Source: UBA6022 sp032154105
Lineage (GTDB): Bacteria; Patescibacteriota; Saccharimonadia; Saccharimonadales; Saccharimonadaceae
Direction: 5' to 3'
DNA length: 52,743 bases
Assembly (NCBI GenBank): GCA_032154105.1
Contig: JALDYI010000007.1
Coordinates: 1-52,743 of the forward strand
The notes beneath the pieces are model-generated. The model did not search any database. It was not told the DNA's origin and saw only the letters and a program-made list of their open reading frames with translations. Made by a program: the position numbers and the translations under genes. The stretch's first letter is position 1. Each line of letters opens with the position of its first letter. This document shows, piece by piece, positions 1-7,145 of this stretch.

Positions 1-16
1 CCCCCCCACGAATGTG

Positions 17-367
17 TTAGTCGTTGGAGATAGCCATGGCCGCGTTGAGCTTCGCGCTCCACCTCTGCTCTGAATAGCTCAGATCGATGAGGTACAGCGT
101 GCCCTCGATGGGCGATGTAAAGACGACGACTCTTGCCTCAGCAGTTATGGTGCCGCCCTTGTGGAGGGTGGCTTGTTCCAGGAATGCTGGGCGCGCCGTG
201 CCGTTCACACCTATCTCGATCTTGAACTCTCTCGCTTCATCCAGCTTGGGGCTGTCTTGGACAAGGGAGTCGATAGCCCGCGCCGCCATTTCAACGGTAG
301 TGCGGGTTAATGCGCCCTCGTCTTCAATCTCGACGATGACGGCGGACTTTAGTGCTGACGGTGCCAT
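17..367 (-). CDS. Hypothetical protein, 116 aa
   Basis: I do not recognise this protein. It is a soluble acidic product with no signal peptide or membrane segment. An ATG start at 367 has an AAGGA ribosome site a few bases upstream. It is read divergently from gap behind a near-perfect sigma-70 promoter (TTGACA, 17 bp, TATAAT), so strong expression is likely. The predicted sequence alternates short strands and one helix (about residues 22-35). No catalytic motif is visible. The window ends 16 bp after its stop, so its downstream neighbour is unknown. Confidence 0.72.
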   Translation of the reverse strand: MAPSALKSAVIVEIEDEGALTRTTVEMAARAIDSLVQDSPKLDEAREFKIEIGVNGTARPAFLEQATLHKGGTITAEARVVVFTSPIEGTLYLIDLSYSEQRWSAKLNAAMAISND

Positions 368-403
368 AGTACTTCCTTACTCGAGGGAGAAACTAACTTA
401 AAT

Positions 404-432
404 ATTATAACAAAATAACACAAATATGTCAA
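404..432 (-). promoter_or_regulatory. Consensus sigma-70 promoter of the 116-aa gene
   Basis: On the minus strand a TTGACA -35 box (427-432) and a TATAAT -10 box (404-409) are separated by exactly 17 bp. This is the best match to consensus in the window. Its -35 box lies 4 bp from the -35 region of the divergent gap promoter. Confidence 0.75.
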
Positions 433-435
433 TGT

Positions 436-465
436 TTTACAGAGATAGATAAAACAGTATATACT
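436..465 (+). promoter_or_regulatory. Promoter of gap
   Basis: A TATACT -10 box (460-465) is preceded by TTTACA/TTACAG at 436-442 with 17-18 bp spacing. The leader of about 38 nt carries an AAGGAG ribosome site at 495-500, 10 nt before the gap ATG. Confidence 0.6.
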
Positions 466-510
466 AAAGCCAGAAATGCTAAAGCTTACTGAAAAAGGAG
501 TGGGAATCTC

Positions 511-1527
511 ATGAGCCAAGTAAACATTGCAATTAACGGATTTGGTCGTATTGGCCGAAATGCGTTTAAGATTGCGTTTGAGCGTAGCGACGTGAGCGTT
601 GTCGCGATCAACGACCTAACCGACACAAAAACCCTAGCGCATCTTTTAAAGCACGACTCGTCGTACGGTACCTATCAGCACGATGTTGGACATGATGATA
701 CGGGAATTATCGTTAATGGCCAGCATATTGCTGTTTTGGCCGAAAAGGATCCAGCTCAGCTGCCGTGGGGTCAATACGGCGTAGATGTCGTGATCGAAAG
801 CACTGGTTTCTTCGTTGACCCGGCGCTTGCACGTGCGCATATCGACGGTGGTGGCGCAAAAAAAGTAGTTATCTCGGCACCTGCGAAGGGCGACGGAGCT
901 GACACGATTGTACTTGGCGTCAACGAGGACAAGATCGAAGGATCGACCGACGTTATTAGTAATGCTAGCTGTACAACCAACTGTATCACCCCGGTGATGG
1001 CAGTGCTCGAAAGCCACTTTGGTATCGAAAAAGCCCTTATGACAACCGTACATAGCTATACGGCAAGCCAGAAGCTTCAGGACGCCCCAGCTAAGGATCT
1101 GCGCGAAGCCCGTGCTGCGGCAGAAAATATCGTTCCAACTACCACCGGTGCAAGTATTGCCGCTGCAAAAGCTCTCCCTGCGCTCGAGGGTGTCTTCGGT
1201 GGCCTTAGTGTTCGTGTTCCGACTCCTGTGGTGAGCATGAGCGACTTTGCGGTTGTACTGAAGCATGACGTTACGATTGAGGACATCAATAATGCATTCA
1301 AGGAGTCTGCTAAGCTGCCATTTTATCAAGGTATTCTTGATGTCACCGAGGAAGAGCTGGTAAGTAGTGATTTCAAGGGCAATAGCCATAGCGCGATCGT
1401 TGACCTGAAGTTGACAAATGTTGTTGGCGGAAATCTTATCAAGGTTGTTGCCTGGTATGACAACGAGTGGGGCTATAGTAACCGTCTGGTTGAACTTGTT
1501 GCCGACGCCGGCCGCGCCCTGAAGTAA
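511..1527 (+). CDS. gap: Glyceraldehyde-3-phosphate dehydrogenase
   Basis: Type I GAPDH of 338 aa, normal for the family. It oxidises glyceraldehyde 3-phosphate with NAD(P)+ and phosphate to 1,3-bisphosphoglycerate in the cytosol. The N-terminal Rossmann motif GFGRIGR is at residues 10-16. The catalytic Cys154 lies in SNASCTTNC, and His181, the expected catalytic histidine, follows in VHSYT. The C-terminal AWYDNEWGYSNR signature is intact. The gene is monocistronic, between its own promoter and a strong terminator. Its product feeds from the triose phosphates made by the carbon operon that starts at 2284. Confidence 0.97.
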   Translation: MSQVNIAINGFGRIGRNAFKIAFERSDVSVVAINDLTDTKTLAHLLKHDSSYGTYQHDVGHDDTGIIVNGQHIAVLAEKDPAQLPWGQYGVDVVIESTGFFVDPALARAHIDGGGAKKVVISAPAKGDGADTIVLGVNEDKIEGSTDVISNASCTTNCITPVMAVLESHFGIEKALMTTVHSYTASQKLQDAPAKDLREARAAAENIVPTTTGASIAAAKALPALEGVFGGLSVRVPTPVVSMSDFAVVLKHDVTIEDINNAFKESAKLPFYQGILDVTEEELVSSDFKGNSHSAIVDLKLTNVVGGNLIKVVAWYDNEWGYSNRLVELVADAGRALK

Positions 1528-1542
1528 GGCGGCAGGTAGTGA

Positions 1543-1575
1543 AAAATAGAGAGGGAGGCCCTCTCTATTTTATTT
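1543..1575 (+). terminator. Rho-independent terminator of gap
   Basis: A perfect 13-bp stem (1543-1555 with 1559-1571) closes an AGG loop and ends in a T-rich run. It lies 15 nt after the gap stop codon. Confidence 0.88.
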
Positions 1576-1628
1576 GTCCAAGCGTATGTCTATGCAGTGT
1601 TTAAGTAATCACTTGTGCAGTCTGTGTG

Positions 1629-1666
1629 GCGGGCGGCGAGGTGCTTGAATGCACCCCGACGCCCGC
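1629..1666. other. GC-rich imperfect hairpin
   Basis: Arms with GCGGGCG and CGCCCGC at the base, a short internal mismatch and an inner GGTGC/GCACC stem give about 14 pairs around a TTGAAT loop. It lies just past the stop of the minus-strand secreted-protein gene and could end or protect that transcript. No T-run follows on either strand. Confidence 0.45.
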
Positions 1667-1675
1667 TTCGATCGG

Positions 1676-2035
1676 CTATTTCTTGATCGCGAGGATTGTC
1701 TTGGTCGTGGTCTGGCTAACGGCCATGACCGCCGGCCCATTGACCCATGTCGATGTACCGCTCCAGCGCGCCGTGCAGCTCGAGGTGATTGCCGCAGCAT
1801 ATCCCGGGTACACGCTTGTCCTCCCCGGATTAACAATCTCGGATAGGTAGCCTGACCCCCATGCCCGCCGCACTTCGACGCTGCACGACGAGCTTGACGA
1901 GTTTGCTACTCGTGCGCTCGACCCAGCAGCGTTGGCTGCTGGCAGCGAAAGTGTGAACATGGAGATCACTACGACGGCGAGTGTGAGCATTGCGCCCGTA
2001 ACGCGCTGTCGCTGCGAGATAATCCTCTGGCTCAT
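1676..2035 (-). CDS. Small secreted protein, 119 aa
   Basis: I chose the ATG at 2035 because an AGGGGG ribosome site lies just upstream and residues 1-37 then form a classical signal peptide: basic start (MSQRIISQRQR), hydrophobic core (LTLAVVVISMFTLSL) and an ANA-AG cleavage site. An in-frame ATG at 2107 would bury this signal. The mature part is about 80 aa, serine-rich, with two cysteines that could form one disulfide. I do not recognise the family. Small cysteine-paired exported proteins of this kind often sit on the surface, but nothing here gives a function. A promoter (TTGTCT, 17 bp, CATAAT) lies at 2079-2107. Confidence 0.7.
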   Translation of the reverse strand: MSQRIISQRQRVTGAMLTLAVVVISMFTLSLPAANAAGSSARVANSSSSSCSVEVRRAWGSGYLSEIVNPGRTSVYPGYAAAITSSCTARWSGTSTWVNGPAVMAVSQTTTKTILAIKK

Positions 2036-2078
2036 TTGAAGCCCCCTTGATCGAATGATGGGATTTCCATCAGGGCAC

Positions 2079-2107
2079 ATTATGGGGTAAGCTAAGAGCA
2101 TAGACAA
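2079..2107 (-). promoter_or_regulatory. Promoter of the small secreted protein
   Basis: On the minus strand, TTGTCT (2102-2107) and CATAAT (2079-2084) are spaced by 17 bp. The predicted leader is about 37 nt and ends in an AGGGGG ribosome site. It supports the 2035 start, because a start at 2107 would lie inside the promoter. Confidence 0.5.
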
Positions 2108-2205
2108 TGCCCGATCGTGTGTGCTTTTTACAACTTGTCAGCCTGTAAATAATCGCAATTTAAAAATTCCATTCACAGGGGTAGAATTATCACGCTACGA
2201 ATTAT

Positions 2206-2227
2206 CTTGACATTCGCGCCAGTCAAG
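2206..2227. promoter_or_regulatory. Inverted repeat upstream of the carbon operon
   Basis: CTTGAC (2206-2211) and GTCAAG (2222-2227) form a perfect inverted repeat with a 10-nt centre, about 45 bp upstream of the rpiB -10 box. The placement suits an operator or activator site. No regulator is known from the window, and chance is possible for 6-bp arms. Confidence 0.3.
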
Positions 2228-2271
2228 TATCTGTGTGGTGGAAAACGCTTTTGTTTTTCCCATAAAATGCT

Positions 2272-2277
2272 TATACT
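2272..2277 (+). promoter_or_regulatory. -10 box of the carbon operon, leaderless start
   Basis: TATACT ends 6 nt before the rpiB ATG at 2284, so transcription should begin at or next to the start codon. No ribosome-binding site is present. The -35 region is weak (T-rich, around 2249-2256). Confidence 0.55.
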
Positions 2278-2283
2278 TAGGAC

Positions 2284-2733
2284 ATGAAGATTTACCTTGG
2301 CTCTGATCATGCCGGCTTTCATTTAAAAGAAAAAGTGTTCGCCTATTTAGCAAAACATAACTACGACGTCGAAGACGTGAGCGGTCGCACGCTCGACCCT
2401 GCTGATGACTTTCCCGAATTTGCTCATACGGCGGCCCTAAGGGTGATCGGTGATGAAGATAAAGATCCTCGTGCAATTTTACTATGTGGCGGTGGCCAGG
2501 GCATGGCAATGGCGGCAAATCGTTTCCGCGGTATTCGTGCCAGCGTTATTTGGGATGCTCACGAGGCAAAAATGACCCGCAACGACAACGACAGTAACGT
2601 ACTTTGTCTGCCAGCGCGCGTGCTTGAAGATGATGATGCAGCCTGGAAGGGTATTATCGAGACATGGCTGAGTACGCCCTTTGCTGGAGCGGCTCGATAC
2701 GTACGGCGCAATGCGCAGATTGATGAGCTGTAA
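2284..2733 (+). CDS. rpiB: Ribose-5-phosphate isomerase B
   Basis: RpiB/LacA/LacB family protein, 149 aa, expected to interconvert ribose 5-phosphate and ribulose 5-phosphate. The N-terminus (MKIYLGSDHAGF) carries the family Asp-His pair. The loop at residues 68-74 (CGGGQGM) keeps the catalytic Cys68. In the next conserved segment the usual HND of REHNDANVL reads DND (RNDNDSNVL): Asp101 replaces the histidine that in studied RpiB enzymes helps open the sugar ring. It is the first gene of an eight-gene operon and ends 2 nt before rpe. Substrate range may therefore differ, though a ribose role is supported by the neighbours. Confidence 0.88.
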   Translation: MKIYLGSDHAGFHLKEKVFAYLAKHNYDVEDVSGRTLDPADDFPEFAHTAALRVIGDEDKDPRAILLCGGGQGMAMAANRFRGIRASVIWDAHEAKMTRNDNDSNVLCLPARVLEDDDAAWKGIIETWLSTPFAGAARYVRRNAQIDEL

Positions 2734-2735
2734 TT

Positions 2736-3380
2736 ATGAGCATGATCGTTCCGACTATTCTGGCTGAAACTACCGATGACTATAAGGCGCAAGTAGAGCA
2801 TATTCACGGCTTTGCAGAGCGTGTTCATATTGATATTACCGACGGCGAGTTTGCGCCGAGCTTTACGATTGGTCCTGCTCAGATATGGTGGCCTGAAAAC
2901 TGGACAATTGATATTCACGCTATGGTGGCTCGACCGGCCGATTACCTGGAAACGCTTACGAGTCTCAAGCCGCACATGATCATTTTTCATGCTGAAGCCG
3001 AAGGTGACCTCCTGCAGATCATGACGCGTATCAAGCAGTTAGGCATTAAGTCGGGTATCGCATTGCAACGCTCGACTGTTCCAGAGTCTGTCGCTGCGCT
3101 TATTGAGGCTGCTGATCATGTGATGATTTTTAGTGGCGATATAGGGCATTTTGGTGGGCGTGCCAGTTTGATGCAGCTTGAAAAAGTCCGGTTGATTAAG
3201 AATATCAATAACGCTGCGGAGATTGGCTGGGACGGTGGCGTGGCGCTTGATAATGCCTACAACCTTACGCAAGGTGGTGTTGACGTATTGAACGCTGGCG
3301 CGGCAATCCAGAAAGCAGCCGATCCGCAAGCTGCTTATGCTACACTAGTACAAGAGATAAATAAGCGAGGGGTTCTTTAG
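2736..3380 (+). CDS. rpe: Ribulose-phosphate 3-epimerase-like protein
   Basis: Divergent Rpe, 214 aa, a TIM-barrel enzyme expected to interconvert ribulose 5-phosphate and xylulose 5-phosphate. All four usual metal ligands can be matched: His31 and Asp33 (HIDITDG), His61 (DIHAMV) and Asp166 (GWDGGV). The usual phosphate and lid loop (NPGFGGQ) is altered to SGDIGHFGGR, so the protein is diverged. It sits between rpiB and the transketolase genes with 2-nt gaps, where an epimerase is required. An AAGGAG-type site is absent, which suggests translational coupling to rpiB. Confidence 0.82.
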   Translation: MSMIVPTILAETTDDYKAQVEHIHGFAERVHIDITDGEFAPSFTIGPAQIWWPENWTIDIHAMVARPADYLETLTSLKPHMIIFHAEAEGDLLQIMTRIKQLGIKSGIALQRSTVPESVAALIEAADHVMIFSGDIGHFGGRASLMQLEKVRLIKNINNAAEIGWDGGVALDNAYNLTQGGVDVLNAGAAIQKAADPQAAYATLVQEINKRGVL

Positions 3381-3382
3381 TC

Positions 3383-4246
3383 GTGAGTGGGCAACTAACA
3401 GTAACGCAACTTGAACAAAAAGCCAATGATGTCCGCAAGGACATTGTTCGCATGCTCGAAGAAGCAGGTAGTGGCCATAGCGCCGGGCCACTCGGTTTGG
3501 CCGACATTTTAACGGCACTATATTTTAATATTATGAATGTTGATCCACTTAAGCCCGAATGGGATCAGCGTGATATTTTCTTTTTGAGTAACGGGCATAC
3601 CGTGCCTGTGCAGTACGCGGCCATGGCGGAACGGGGCTACTTTGATGTTGAAGAGTTGCAAACACTTCGCAAATTTGGAAGCCGCCTTCAGGGACACCCG
3701 GAGCGTACGAAGCTTCCTGGGCTTGAGAATACTAGCGGCCCACTAGGAAGCGGCCTCAGTCAGGCGGCAGGCTACGCCTATAGCTTGCAGTATCTCGACA
3801 ACGCCAAGCATCGCTGGGTGTATGCAGTAACGGGCGATGGTGAACTCAACGAAGGTAATATCTGGGAAGCGGCCATGTTTGCGGGTAAGTATAAGCTGAG
3901 TCAGTTGATTGTTTATATTGATCGCAATAACATTCAAATTGATGGCTCGACTGATGATGTAATGCCTCTTGAGGATCTTCGCGGCAAGTGGGAATCATTC
4001 GGCTGGCATGTCCAGGAAATCGATGGCCACAACATGGAGAGTATCATCGACGCTGCGAGCATGGCGCGGGCGATCACCAACCGTCCGAGTGTTATTATTG
4101 CCCATACGATTCCGGGCAAGGGTGTTGATTTTATGGAGTATGACTACAAATGGCACGGCATGCCGCCAAATCATGAGCAGGCTAAAGAAGCGCTCACGAA
4201 ACTACGTACGCTTGATGGCAAAATTACCTCAGGAGATCTGGCCTAA
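3383..4246 (+). CDS. tkt: Transketolase, N-terminal subunit
   Basis: 287-aa thiamine-diphosphate-binding half of a split transketolase. It starts at a GTG preceded by GCGAGGGG. The substrate-binding region GSGHSAGPLG (residues 29-38) and the ThDP/Mg motif GDGELNEGN (151-159) are intact. It should act only together with the product of the next gene, whose ATG overlaps this TAA. Two-gene transketolases are typical of archaea, many Firmicutes and CPR bacteria. In this operon it links pentose phosphates to fructose 6-phosphate and glyceraldehyde 3-phosphate. Confidence 0.95.
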   Translation: MSGQLTVTQLEQKANDVRKDIVRMLEEAGSGHSAGPLGLADILTALYFNIMNVDPLKPEWDQRDIFFLSNGHTVPVQYAAMAERGYFDVEELQTLRKFGSRLQGHPERTKLPGLENTSGPLGSGLSQAAGYAYSLQYLDNAKHRWVYAVTGDGELNEGNIWEAAMFAGKYKLSQLIVYIDRNNIQIDGSTDDVMPLEDLRGKWESFGWHVQEIDGHNMESIIDAASMARAITNRPSVIIAHTIPGKGVDFMEYDYKWHGMPPNHEQAKEALTKLRTLDGKITSGDLA

Positions 4247-5241
4247 TGCATTTTCCAATTGATGATCGACTGTATGGCAACGAAGCGGCTCTCGAGCCGA
4301 TCCGCGCAGGTTTTGGCCGTGGCCTCAAGGTCGCTGGTGAGGCAAATGAGAATATCGTAGCCCTGTGTGCTGACCTGACGGAAAGTACCCAGATGCACCT
4401 CTTTAAAGAAGCGTTTCCTGAGAGGTTTATCGAAATCGGCGTAGCCGAGCAAAACCTTGTGACGGTAGCAAGTGGACTTGCGCGGGCTGGAAAGATTCCG
4501 TTTACAAGCAGCTATGCGGCATTTAGCCCTGGACGAAACTGGGAGCAAATTCGTACGACTATCACACTCAACGATATGCCTGTGAAAGTTATCGGTTCAC
4601 ACGCCGGTGTGAGTGTTGGTTCTGATGGCGCGACGCACCAGATGCTGGAAGACATAGCACTTATGCGTGTACTGCCGAACATGGTGGTGATTGTGCCTGG
4701 AGACAGTATTGAAGCCGAGAAAGCGACGCGTGCGATCGCCGAGAACGACAAACCGAGCTATTTACGCCTAGCGCGTGAGAAAACACCGATTTTCAGTACA
4801 GACGAATCGCCATTTGAGATCGGGAAGGCGTACGTACTACGAGAGGGTCATGACGTTAGCTTACTTGGAACGGGTGCGCTGACCGCACAATTGCTGATTG
4901 CCGCGAAGTTCCTTGAGAGCAAAGGCATTCATGCCGAAGTCGTGCATGTGCCAACGATCAAACCGCTCGATGAGAGTGTAATTCTTGCAAGCGCGCGAAA
5001 GACTGGTCGTGTTGTCGCAGCCGAAGAAGCGCAGATTGCTGGCGGATTTGGTGGTGCGGTTGCCGAGCTGCTCGGCGAGAAGTTACCAACTCCGCTTCAT
5101 CGAATCGGCATGAAAGATCGCTTCGGCGAAAGTGGTATGCCAGCCGAGCTGATGACATACTTTGGCTTTGACGCTCCGTCTATTGCGGCTAAAGTGCAAG
5201 AATTTTGTGAAAATACACCACGTTATCATCAAGGATTTTAG
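4246..5241 (+). CDS. tkt: Transketolase, C-terminal subunit
   Basis: 331-aa pyrimidine-binding and C-terminal half of the split transketolase. Glu68 in the FIEIGVAEQN segment is the glutamate expected to activate the thiamine cofactor of the partner subunit. The start codon overlaps the stop of the N-terminal subunit (TAATG), so the two chains are probably made in equal amounts. The C-terminal transketolase domain (about residues 190-310) is complete. It resembles 1-deoxyxylulose-5-phosphate synthase halves, but the pairing and operon point to transketolase. Confidence 0.95.
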   Translation: MHFPIDDRLYGNEAALEPIRAGFGRGLKVAGEANENIVALCADLTESTQMHLFKEAFPERFIEIGVAEQNLVTVASGLARAGKIPFTSSYAAFSPGRNWEQIRTTITLNDMPVKVIGSHAGVSVGSDGATHQMLEDIALMRVLPNMVVIVPGDSIEAEKATRAIAENDKPSYLRLAREKTPIFSTDESPFEIGKAYVLREGHDVSLLGTGALTAQLLIAAKFLESKGIHAEVVHVPTIKPLDESVILASARKTGRVVAAEEAQIAGGFGGAVAELLGEKLPTPLHRIGMKDRFGESGMPAELMTYFGFDAPSIAAKVQEFCENTPRYHQGF

Positions 5242-5250
5242 GAGAAGACT

Positions 5251-6162
5251 ATGGGACTGACAATCAAAGAAATTCGCAACAACACAGTGCGAGCTCGACA
5301 CTTAATGCAGCGTAGCCGCAGTCAGGGCTTTGCTGTTGGTGCATTTAATATCGACAATCAAGAAACATTGATTGCGATTTGTCGCGCCGCTCAGAAACTT
5401 CAAGCCCCAGTGCTAGTAGAAGTAAGTGACGGCGAGGTAAAGGCGCTTGGCCTTGAGAATATCCGCGATATGGTCGACAACTACAAGGCTGAATATGGCA
5501 TCGAGATGTATATTAACCTCGACCATAGCCCAAGTGTCGAAGATTGCAAACGCGCGATTGATGCTGGCTTTGAATTTATTCATATCGACATCTCACAGGC
5601 GAATCATGACGCAACCGAAGAAGAGATCGTCGCCAAGACGAAAGAGGTGGTTGATTACGCAGCCTTTACAGGGGCGCTTGTTGAAAGTGAGCCCCACTAT
5701 TTCGGTGGTTCGTCCAATCTTCATACAGAGGCAATCGATTATGATGAAATCAAGAAGACATTTACTACGCCTGAAGGTGCGAGGCGTTTTGTCGAGGCAA
5801 CAGGAATCGATACATTCGCGGCTGCTGTCGGGAATCTTCATGGTAAGTATCCTGTGCCAAAAGAGCTCGACCTGGAGTTGCTTGCCCGTGTTCGTGAGTC
5901 GATCGGCTGCCAAATAAGCCTTCACGGGGGTAGCGGTACGCCACTGCATTACTTTGAAGAAGCGGCTAAGATTGGTGTCAGTAAGATCAATATCAACAGT
6001 GATATGCGCATAGCGTTTCGTGACACGCTCGAGAAAGTGCTTCGCGAGCACCCGCAAGAATACGCTGTCGTAAAACTTATGCCTGAGGTGTACCAGGCTG
6101 TACAGGTAGTTGTTGAAGAAAAGATCAACGCCTTTGGTAGCGCAGGAAAGGCAGTTGTATAG
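5251..6162 (+). CDS. fba: Class II fructose-bisphosphate aldolase
   Basis: 303-aa zinc-dependent aldolase, interconverting fructose 1,6-bisphosphate with dihydroxyacetone phosphate and glyceraldehyde 3-phosphate. Asp91-His92 (NLDHSPS), His197 (GNLHGKY) and His225 (LHGGSG) match the catalytic and zinc-binding positions. KININSDMR near residues 243-251 corresponds to the phosphate-binding NxDT loop. An AGGAG ribosome site precedes the ATG. Tagatose-bisphosphate aldolases are close relatives, but in this operon fructose bisphosphate is the likely substrate. Confidence 0.93.
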   Translation: MGLTIKEIRNNTVRARHLMQRSRSQGFAVGAFNIDNQETLIAICRAAQKLQAPVLVEVSDGEVKALGLENIRDMVDNYKAEYGIEMYINLDHSPSVEDCKRAIDAGFEFIHIDISQANHDATEEEIVAKTKEVVDYAAFTGALVESEPHYFGGSSNLHTEAIDYDEIKKTFTTPEGARRFVEATGIDTFAAAVGNLHGKYPVPKELDLELLARVRESIGCQISLHGGSGTPLHYFEEAAKIGVSKININSDMRIAFRDTLEKVLREHPQEYAVVKLMPEVYQAVQVVVEEKINAFGSAGKAVV

Positions 6163-7136
6163 TGACGGCAACGCCACGCATGCTTGCGATCGGTGCTGCA
6201 GTCCAAGATGTCTTTTTGAGTCACAGCGACGAATTTAATCCTGTCAGTGACCGGTCTGTTCACGAGCAGTTTATGAAACTTGAACTTGGCGCCAAGGCTG
6301 ATGTTAATAACATCGAGTTTAGTACCGGTGGTGGTGCGACAAATGCGGCCGTTACTTTTGCCCGCCAAGGCCTTCATAGCCAATTTATGGGCACAGTAGG
6401 GCACGACCCAGCCGGACAGGCGGTTCTGACTGATCTTGATAACGAGGGTGTTGATACGACACACATTAGCTACTCGCCTAAGTACAATACGGGCTATTCC
6501 GTACTGCTACTTGCACCAAATGGTGAGCGTACTATTTTGACGTACCGAGGCGCTTCGACGCATTACGACGCAAAGAACTTCGATCTTTCTGAAAGCGATA
6601 TCGACTGGGTGTATGTGTCGAGCATGGCTGGAAGTATGGATGCACTCCATAAGATCTTTACCCAGGCCAAGAAGCTTGGTATAAAAATCATGTTCAACCC
6701 AGGTAAGGGTGAATTATCTCAACCAGAAAAACTGCGGGCGCTTTTAGAGGATGTCGATGTACTATCGGTCAACCGCGAAGAGATGCAGATTCTTGTCGAA
6801 GGCAGCGAACTCGAAGAGCTTGTTCGTCATGCGCTTCACTTTGTTCCTGTTGCTATTGTGAGTGACGGTCCGAATGGTGTGATTGCATCGGATGGCAAGA
6901 CGATTGTTCGGGCTGGTATGTACGAGGATGTAAAGGTCATCGACAGAACTGGCGCAGGTGATGCATTTGGATCGGGCTTCTTGAGCCAATGGGCGCAGGG
7001 TAAAACACTGAAAGATTCAATTGTCTTTGCGAGCGCCAACTCGACATCTGTCGTTACAAAAATTGGCGCAAAGACGGGCATTTTGCATGCGGGCGTCAAG
7101 CTTCATGACATGCCACTAAGTGAGAAGGCAATATAG
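6162..7136 (+). CDS. PfkB-family sugar kinase
   Basis: 324-aa ribokinase/PfkB-fold kinase. The GTG start overlaps the TAG of fba. The N-terminal sugar-binding GGGATNAAVTFARQG stretch (about residues 61-75) and the C-terminal ATP/anion-hole motif DRTGAGDAF with catalytic Asp267 are both present. Placed right after aldolase, it may phosphorylate fructose 6-phosphate and so stand in for a classical phosphofructokinase. Ribokinase, fructokinase or nucleoside kinase activity is also possible, because the fold does not fix the substrate. No other phosphofructokinase lies in this window. Confidence 0.88.
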   Translation: MTATPRMLAIGAAVQDVFLSHSDEFNPVSDRSVHEQFMKLELGAKADVNNIEFSTGGGATNAAVTFARQGLHSQFMGTVGHDPAGQAVLTDLDNEGVDTTHISYSPKYNTGYSVLLLAPNGERTILTYRGASTHYDAKNFDLSESDIDWVYVSSMAGSMDALHKIFTQAKKLGIKIMFNPGKGELSQPEKLRALLEDVDVLSVNREEMQILVEGSELEELVRHALHFVPVAIVSDGPNGVIASDGKTIVRAGMYEDVKVIDRTGAGDAFGSGFLSQWAQGKTLKDSIVFASANSTSVVTKIGAKTGILHAGVKLHDMPLSEKAI

Positions 7137-7145
7137 GAGTAGGCT

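Noticed and set aside
646..1389. 247-aa open frame antisense to gap
   Set aside because: It mirrors the codons of a clear GAPDH gene, has no ribosome site and shows no recognisable domain.
1676..2107. Longer start at 2107 for the small secreted protein
   Set aside because: It lies in the promoter and would place 24 residues before the signal peptide.
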